Assembly: GCF_014596525.1 (NCBI RefSeq)
Contig: NZ_MSJP01000017.1
Span: 1-44,721, forward strand
DNA from: Streptomyces sp. CBMA291
GTDB taxonomy: Bacteria; Actinomycetota; Actinomycetes; Streptomycetales; Streptomycetaceae
Length of the DNA stretch: 44,721 nt
Direction of reading: 5' to 3'
In this document: positions 41,532 through 44,721 of the stretch, one piece after another
Layout of the letters: every line of letters begins with the position of its first letter
Position numbering within the stretch: the first letter of the stretch is position 1
Made by a program: the position numbers and the translations under genes
The notes under the pieces: generated by a model
Seen by the model: the letters and a program-made list of their open reading frames with translations, nothing else
Databases searched by the model: none
Told to the model about the DNA's origin: nothing

Positions 41532-42607
41532 CGGCGCTCCGGAAGCGGGTCGGTGAAGCCCCAGCCTTCGGCGACGAGGGCGTCCACGGCGGCGACGGCG
41601 GCGGTGAGCCGTTCCTCGTGCGGTCCGCCGAGGACGACCGTGCGGCGGCCGGTACGGGTGAGCCGGGCGAGGAAGCGGGCGGTCATCCAGGGCCGCAGGT
41701 GCTCGCCGTCGCGGAGCCCGTCGTCCTCGAAGGGGACGCCCCGGTGGTCGGTGAGCAGCCAGAGGTGGCCTCGGCCCCGGGCGGCGATCTCGCCGGTGGC
41801 GGGGCTCGCGGTGCCCATGTACCGCTCGTGCCAGATGGTGGTGGCGAAGGCGTCGGTGTCGCAGAAGAGGACGGGTGAGCCGTCGCGGGCGGCCTCCTCC
41901 TCCAGTTCGGCCTGGCGCTGGGCGATGACGGGGAAGTCGGCGGAGTGGAAGGAGACGTCGGGCCACTTGGCGCCGGGGTGCTCGGCGCGGAGTTCGGCGA
42001 GTTTGAGCGCGCTGTACTCGCGGCCGTACTCGGGTACGCAGCGGGTGCGGGCCCAGACGCCGCCGCGCCGCCGGTAGTGGTCGGCGAGGGCGAGGGCCAT
42101 GGTGGTGGTGCCGGTGGACTCGGCGCCGAGGACGACGACCCGCCGGGTGAGGGCGGCGCGGACCGGTGGGGCGAGGTGTTCCCAGCAGCCGACGGGGTCG
42201 GCGCGGACGGCGGTGCCGGAGACGGGGTGGCGGAGGCGCTCGGGGTCGACGAGGACGGATACGGCGCCGAAGCGGCGGCCCAGTTCCTCGCCGTAGCCCT
42301 CGGAGGTGAAGACGGCGTCGACGCGTTCGGGGACGGCGGCGCGGAAGACGGCCATGTGGGCGTCCCAGACGGCGGGGTCGTGGACGTCGACGGGGGTGTC
42401 GTCGACGGCGCCGACGACGAGGGCGTCGGGGTGGGTCTCGCGCATCCAGGCGACGCGTTCGTCGAGGGGGACGGATTCGACGGAGGAGGCGCAGACGAGG
42501 ACGGTGAGGCGTTCGCACTGTCCGAGGGCGGTCTCGACGAGGTGGTGGTGGCCCGCGTGCGGCGGATAGAACTTGCCGAGCACCAGACCGTGTCCGTAGC
42601 GCTTCAC
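41528..42607 (-). CDS. nadR: NadR-like NMN adenylyltransferase/ribosylnicotinamide kinase
   Basis: 359 residues. The N-terminal nucleotidyltransferase domain carries GKFYPPHAGHHHL (HxGH) near residue 11 and VSGTAVRADP. The C-terminal kinase domain begins VVVLGAESTGTTTMALALADHY; the Walker A Lys is replaced by Thr (GAESTGTTT instead of GxxxxGKT). Later come FCDTDAFATTIWHERYMG and LLTDHRGVPFEDDGLRDGE. Expected roles are conversion of nicotinamide riboside to NMN and NMN to NAD. There is no DNA-binding domain, unlike enteric NadR. The GTG start overlaps the PnuC stop. Confidence 0.9.
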   Translation of the reverse strand: MKRYGHGLVLGKFYPPHAGHHHLVETALGQCERLTVLVCASSVESVPLDERVAWMRETHPDALVVGAVDDTPVDVHDPAVWDAHMAVFRAAVPERVDAVFTSEGYGEELGRRFGAVSVLVDPERLRHPVSGTAVRADPVGCWEHLAPPVRAALTRRVVVLGAESTGTTTMALALADHYRRRGGVWARTRCVPEYGREYSALKLAELRAEHPGAKWPDVSFHSADFPVIAQRQAELEEEAARDGSPVLFCDTDAFATTIWHERYMGTASPATGEIAARGRGHLWLLTDHRGVPFEDDGLRDGEHLRPWMTARFLARLTRTGRRTVVLGGPHEERLTAAVAAVDALVAEGWGFTDPLPERR

Positions 42608-43257
42608 GCGACCGCTCCCGCCGGGACGGGCCGCCGGGCGGCGAGGTCCCTGGTCCAGCCGCGCAGCCCGGACGCGCAGAGCGCCAGGAAGCCGACGTAG
42701 AGCAGCGAGGTCAGGTACAGGCCCTTGTGGGCGTAGAGCGGTACGTAGACGAGGTCGGCGGCGATCCAGAGCCACCAGGACTCCAGGCGCTTGCGGCACT
42801 GGCCGTAGGTGGCCATGAGGGAGAGCGCGGTGGTGAGGGCGTCCCAGAAGGGGACGGTGGAGTCGGTGGCGTGGTCGAGCAGCAGGGTGAGGGCGAGGGT
42901 CCCCGCCGCCCCCGCCGTGAGCAGCCAGGTCCACTCGGCGCGGGTGGTGCGGCGCACCGGGAGGGTGCCGGATCCCGGTCCGCCCCCGTGGGTCCAGGTC
43001 CACCAGCCGTAGGCGGCGAGGGCGATGAAGACGAACTGGAGGCCGGCGTCGGCGTAGAGCCCGCTCTGGGCGAAGAGCAGGACGAAGAAGAGGTTGTTGG
43101 CGATGCCGACGGGCCAGTTGGCGAGGTGCTGCCGGGCGACGAGCAGGACGCAGAGGGCGCCGCTGCCGAAGCCGAGCACCTCGGTCCAGGCGACCGGGGT
43201 GTCCAGGACGGTGAAGAGCGGTGTCCGCAGGGGGTCCAGTATCTGTGCGAGGCTCAC
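42604..43257 (-). CDS. pnuC: nicotinamide riboside transporter PnuC
   Basis: 217 residues with seven or so membrane helices. The family core is NNLFFVLLFAQSGLYADAGLQFVFIALAAYGWWTW and SLMATYGQCRKRLESWWLWIAADLVYVPLYAHKGLYLTSLLYVGFLALCASGLRGW. Facilitates uptake of nicotinamide riboside, trapped by phosphorylation in the cytoplasm by the neighbouring NadR-like kinase. GTG 43257 has an excellent AAGGAGG at five bases. First gene of the four-gene operon, behind the palindrome-controlled promoter at 43273-43311. Confidence 0.94.
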   Translation of the reverse strand: MSLAQILDPLRTPLFTVLDTPVAWTEVLGFGSGALCVLLVARQHLANWPVGIANNLFFVLLFAQSGLYADAGLQFVFIALAAYGWWTWTHGGGPGSGTLPVRRTTRAEWTWLLTAGAAGTLALTLLLDHATDSTVPFWDALTTALSLMATYGQCRKRLESWWLWIAADLVYVPLYAHKGLYLTSLLYVGFLALCASGLRGWTRDLAARRPVPAGAVA

Positions 43258-43272
43258 GCCCGCCTCCTTAAG

Positions 43273-43311
43273 AGTCAAGATGACTATAAAGGCGGGGAGG
43301 GGTGGCCACAA
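43273..43311 (-). promoter_or_regulatory. pnuC operon promoter with NrtR-type operator
   Basis: On the minus strand, -35 TTGTGG (43311-43306), a 17-bp spacer and -10 TATAGT (43288-43283) precede a start near 43276. The perfect palindrome AGTCA-AGA-TGACT (43273-43285) overlaps the -10 box and extends with A/T flanks. Such geometry implies repression. The TAGTCA-type half-sites resemble reported actinobacterial NrtR boxes, as far as I recall. Confidence 0.7.
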
Positions 43312-43811
43312 GGGTTCCGGGGGTGCGGGAAGACGGGGCGGATCCCGCCCGTCCGGGGGCGGGGACGGGGACGGGGCGGAGGCGGATCCCGCCGCCTTGG
43401 GGCGGAGGCGGAGGCGGATCCCGTCACCTTGGGGCGGAGGCCGAGGCAGATCCCGCCCCGTCTCGGAGTGGGGCGGAGGCGGGCCCCGCCCGTCTCAGAG
43501 TGGGCCCCGCCCGTCTCGGGGCGGGGCGGACCCCCGCCCCGGGACGCGACGAAGCCCGTGACCACCGGGGTCACGGGCTTCGTCGTGGGCACGGGCTCCG
43601 GCCGGAGTCACGAGCCCCGTGGGGGACGTGACTCCGGCGGAGACGCGCCTCCGCCAGGGGCACGGCCCCCGCCAGGGGCACGGCCTCCGCCAGGGGCACG
43701 GCCTCCGCCAGGGGCACGGCCCCCGCCGGCCGTCACGAGCCCCGTGGGGACTCGTGACGGCCGGGGAGACCGGGGACCGCCGGGAAGGCTCGTCCGTACG
43801 GCCGTGGGGCC
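43312..43811. repeat. 500-bp hairpin and tandem-repeat spacer
   Basis: Holds GCGGATCCCGCC-type repeats with GC skew (43330-43540) and a 17-bp perfect hairpin (43547-43563 with 43569-43585). Four copies of the 18-mer CCGCCAGGGGCACGGCCY follow (43651-43722), then a 14-bp hairpin (43726-43739 with 43751-43764). The last hairpin probably terminates the pseudouridine synthase gene. No gene is evident. Confidence 0.7.
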
Positions 43812-44721
43812 TTACATGCCGACTTCCTTCATCAGCATGCCGACCTCCGTGTTGGTCAGGCGGCGCAGCCAGCCCGACTTCTGGTCGCCCAGGGCGATCG
43901 GGCCGAAGGCCGTGCGGACCAGCTTGTCGACGGGGAAGCCCGCCTCGGCCAGCATGCGGCGCACGATGTGCTTGCGGCCCTCGTGCAGGGTGACCTCGAC
44001 CAGGTAGTTCTTTCCGGTCTGCTCGACGACCCGGAAGTGGTCGGCGCGCGCGTAGCCGTCCTCCAGCTCGATGCCGTCCTTGAGCCTGCGGCCGACCTCG
44101 CGGGGCAGCGGGCCGGTGATGGCGGCCAGGTAGGTCTTCTTCACGCCGTACTTCGGGTGCGTGAGGCGGTGGGCCAGCTCGCCGTGGTTGGTGAGCAGGA
44201 TGATGCCCTCGGTCTCCGTGTCGAGACGGCCGACGTGGAAGAGCCGGGTCTCGCGGTTGGTGACGTAGTCGCCGAGGCACTGACGGCCGTCCGGGTCCTC
44301 CATGGTGGAGACGACACCGGCGGGCTTGTTCAGCGCGAAGAACAGGTGCGACTGGGTGGCGACGGTCAGGCCGTCCACCTTGATCTCGTCCTTCTCCGGG
44401 TCGACGCGCTTGCCCTGTTCGAGGACGATCTCGCCGTTGACCTCGACACGGGCCTGCTCGATCAGCTCCTCGCAGGCGCGTCGCGAGCCCATGCCGGCAC
44501 GGGCGAGGACCTTCTGGAGCCGCTCGCCCTCCTGCTCGGCGCCGGGGAAGGTCTTGGGGGTCTTGATCTCCGGGCGGCCCTCGTACCGCTCCCGGTTGCG
44601 CTGCTCGATCCGGGCGTCCAGCTCGCGCGAGCGGGCCGGAGCCTGCCGCTGCCCGTGCGGGCCCCGGCGGGGCACGCCGCCCTGGGGGGCCTTGGGGCCG
44701 CCCTTGGCGCCGCCGCGGGCC
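43812..44721 (-). CDS. rluB: 23S rRNA pseudouridine synthase, RluB/RsuA family (truncated at window edge)
   Basis: At least 302 residues; the frame stays open past the right edge, where Gly/Arg/Lys/Pro-rich codons continue, as in the long disordered N-termini of Streptomyces RluB. The S4 domain (RLQKVLARAGMGSRRACEELIEQARVEVNGEIV) is followed by the catalytic domain. Its motif II GRLDTETEGIILLTNHGELAHRL holds the catalytic Asp; KPAGVVSTMEDPDGR and VTLHEGRKHIVRRMLAEAGFPV are also present. Modifies a uridine in 23S rRNA. The downstream hairpin at 43726 is its probable terminator. Confidence 0.9.
   Translation of the reverse strand, partial: ARGGAKGGPKAPQGGVPRRGPHGQRQAPARSRELDARIEQRNRERYEGRPEIKTPKTFPGAEQEGERLQKVLARAGMGSRRACEELIEQARVEVNGEIVLEQGKRVDPEKDEIKVDGLTVATQSHLFFALNKPAGVVSTMEDPDGRQCLGDYVTNRETRLFHVGRLDTETEGIILLTNHGELAHRLTHPKYGVKKTYLAAITGPLPREVGRRLKDGIELEDGYARADHFRVVEQTGKNYLVEVTLHEGRKHIVRRMLAEAGFPVDKLVRTAFGPIALGDQKSGWLRRLTNTEVGMLMKEVGM

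Noticed and set aside
43651..43722. CRISPR array
   Set aside because: The 18-bp units are directly adjacent with no unique spacers, and no cas genes are present.

Overview
The window is high-GC DNA with GC-rich third codon positions, frequent GTG starts and many 4-base ATGA/GTGA gene overlaps. The gene families are typical of Streptomyces: an AA10 monooxygenase with an LAXTG sorting tail, an Rpf-LysM protein, DUF5925, DUF5685, an SflA-type SepF paralogue, and a der-plsC-cmk-tyrA-aroH block. It reads as ordinary Streptomyces chromosome. There are no tRNA or rRNA genes, CRISPR arrays, insertion sequences or prophage.

Left part (1-10.4 kb). After the tail of a truncated gene come a polysaccharide deacetylase, a DUF5925/AAA ATPase, a short GntR regulator, an acetyltransferase and a DUF402 protein. 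Next are a cell-wall-anchored lytic polysaccharide monooxygenase, a secreted lipase, a DUF3533 membrane protein and a full-length AdhE. AdhE has an 18-bp site upstream that matches the Rex operator.

Organosulfur-type region (10.4-21.7 kb). Two divergent units meet at 19.73-20.2 kb. The minus unit holds polar amino-acid permease, FAD/NAD(P)-binding protein, second permease, ATPase, binding lipoprotein, two flavin-dependent (LLM) monooxygenases and a DUF1684 protein. The plus unit holds a 22-codon leader peptide, a GNAT acetyltransferase and a second binding lipoprotein. This parts list resembles the Bacillus subtilis ytmI/tcyJKLMN/cmo locus for S-alkylcysteine salvage. The leader belongs to the actinobacterial cysteine-attenuator type, so uptake, N-acetylation and oxidative C-S cleavage of cysteine thioethers is the best hypothesis.

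Middle (21.7-33.7 kb). Here lie a DUF5685 protein with a very Cys-rich tail, the SepF-like protein, a DHA2 MFS exporter with a long Gly/Ala tail, a PAP2 phosphatase, an I78-type inhibitor, a stand-alone cytochrome oxidase subunit I, a GT4 glycosyltransferase and an Rpf-LysM protein. They are followed by a two-gene hypothetical pair whose second member carries collagen-like and hexapeptide repeats.

Right part (33.6-44.7 kb). The housekeeping run is der, plsC-like, cmk, tyrA and aroH. A Rieske lipoprotein and a RlaP-type nucleotidyltransferase follow. A tightly coupled four-gene minus operon comes next: PnuC, NadR-like, NrtR-like Nudix regulator and ADP-ribosylglycohydrolase. Its promoter has a -10 box overlapped by a TAGTCA/TGACT palindrome, which looks like an autoregulated NAD-salvage circuit. 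The window ends inside an RluB-type pseudouridine synthase.

A recurrent oddity is the number of proteins with degenerate low-complexity tails or insertions and of intergenic spacers filled with short tandem repeats and hairpins.
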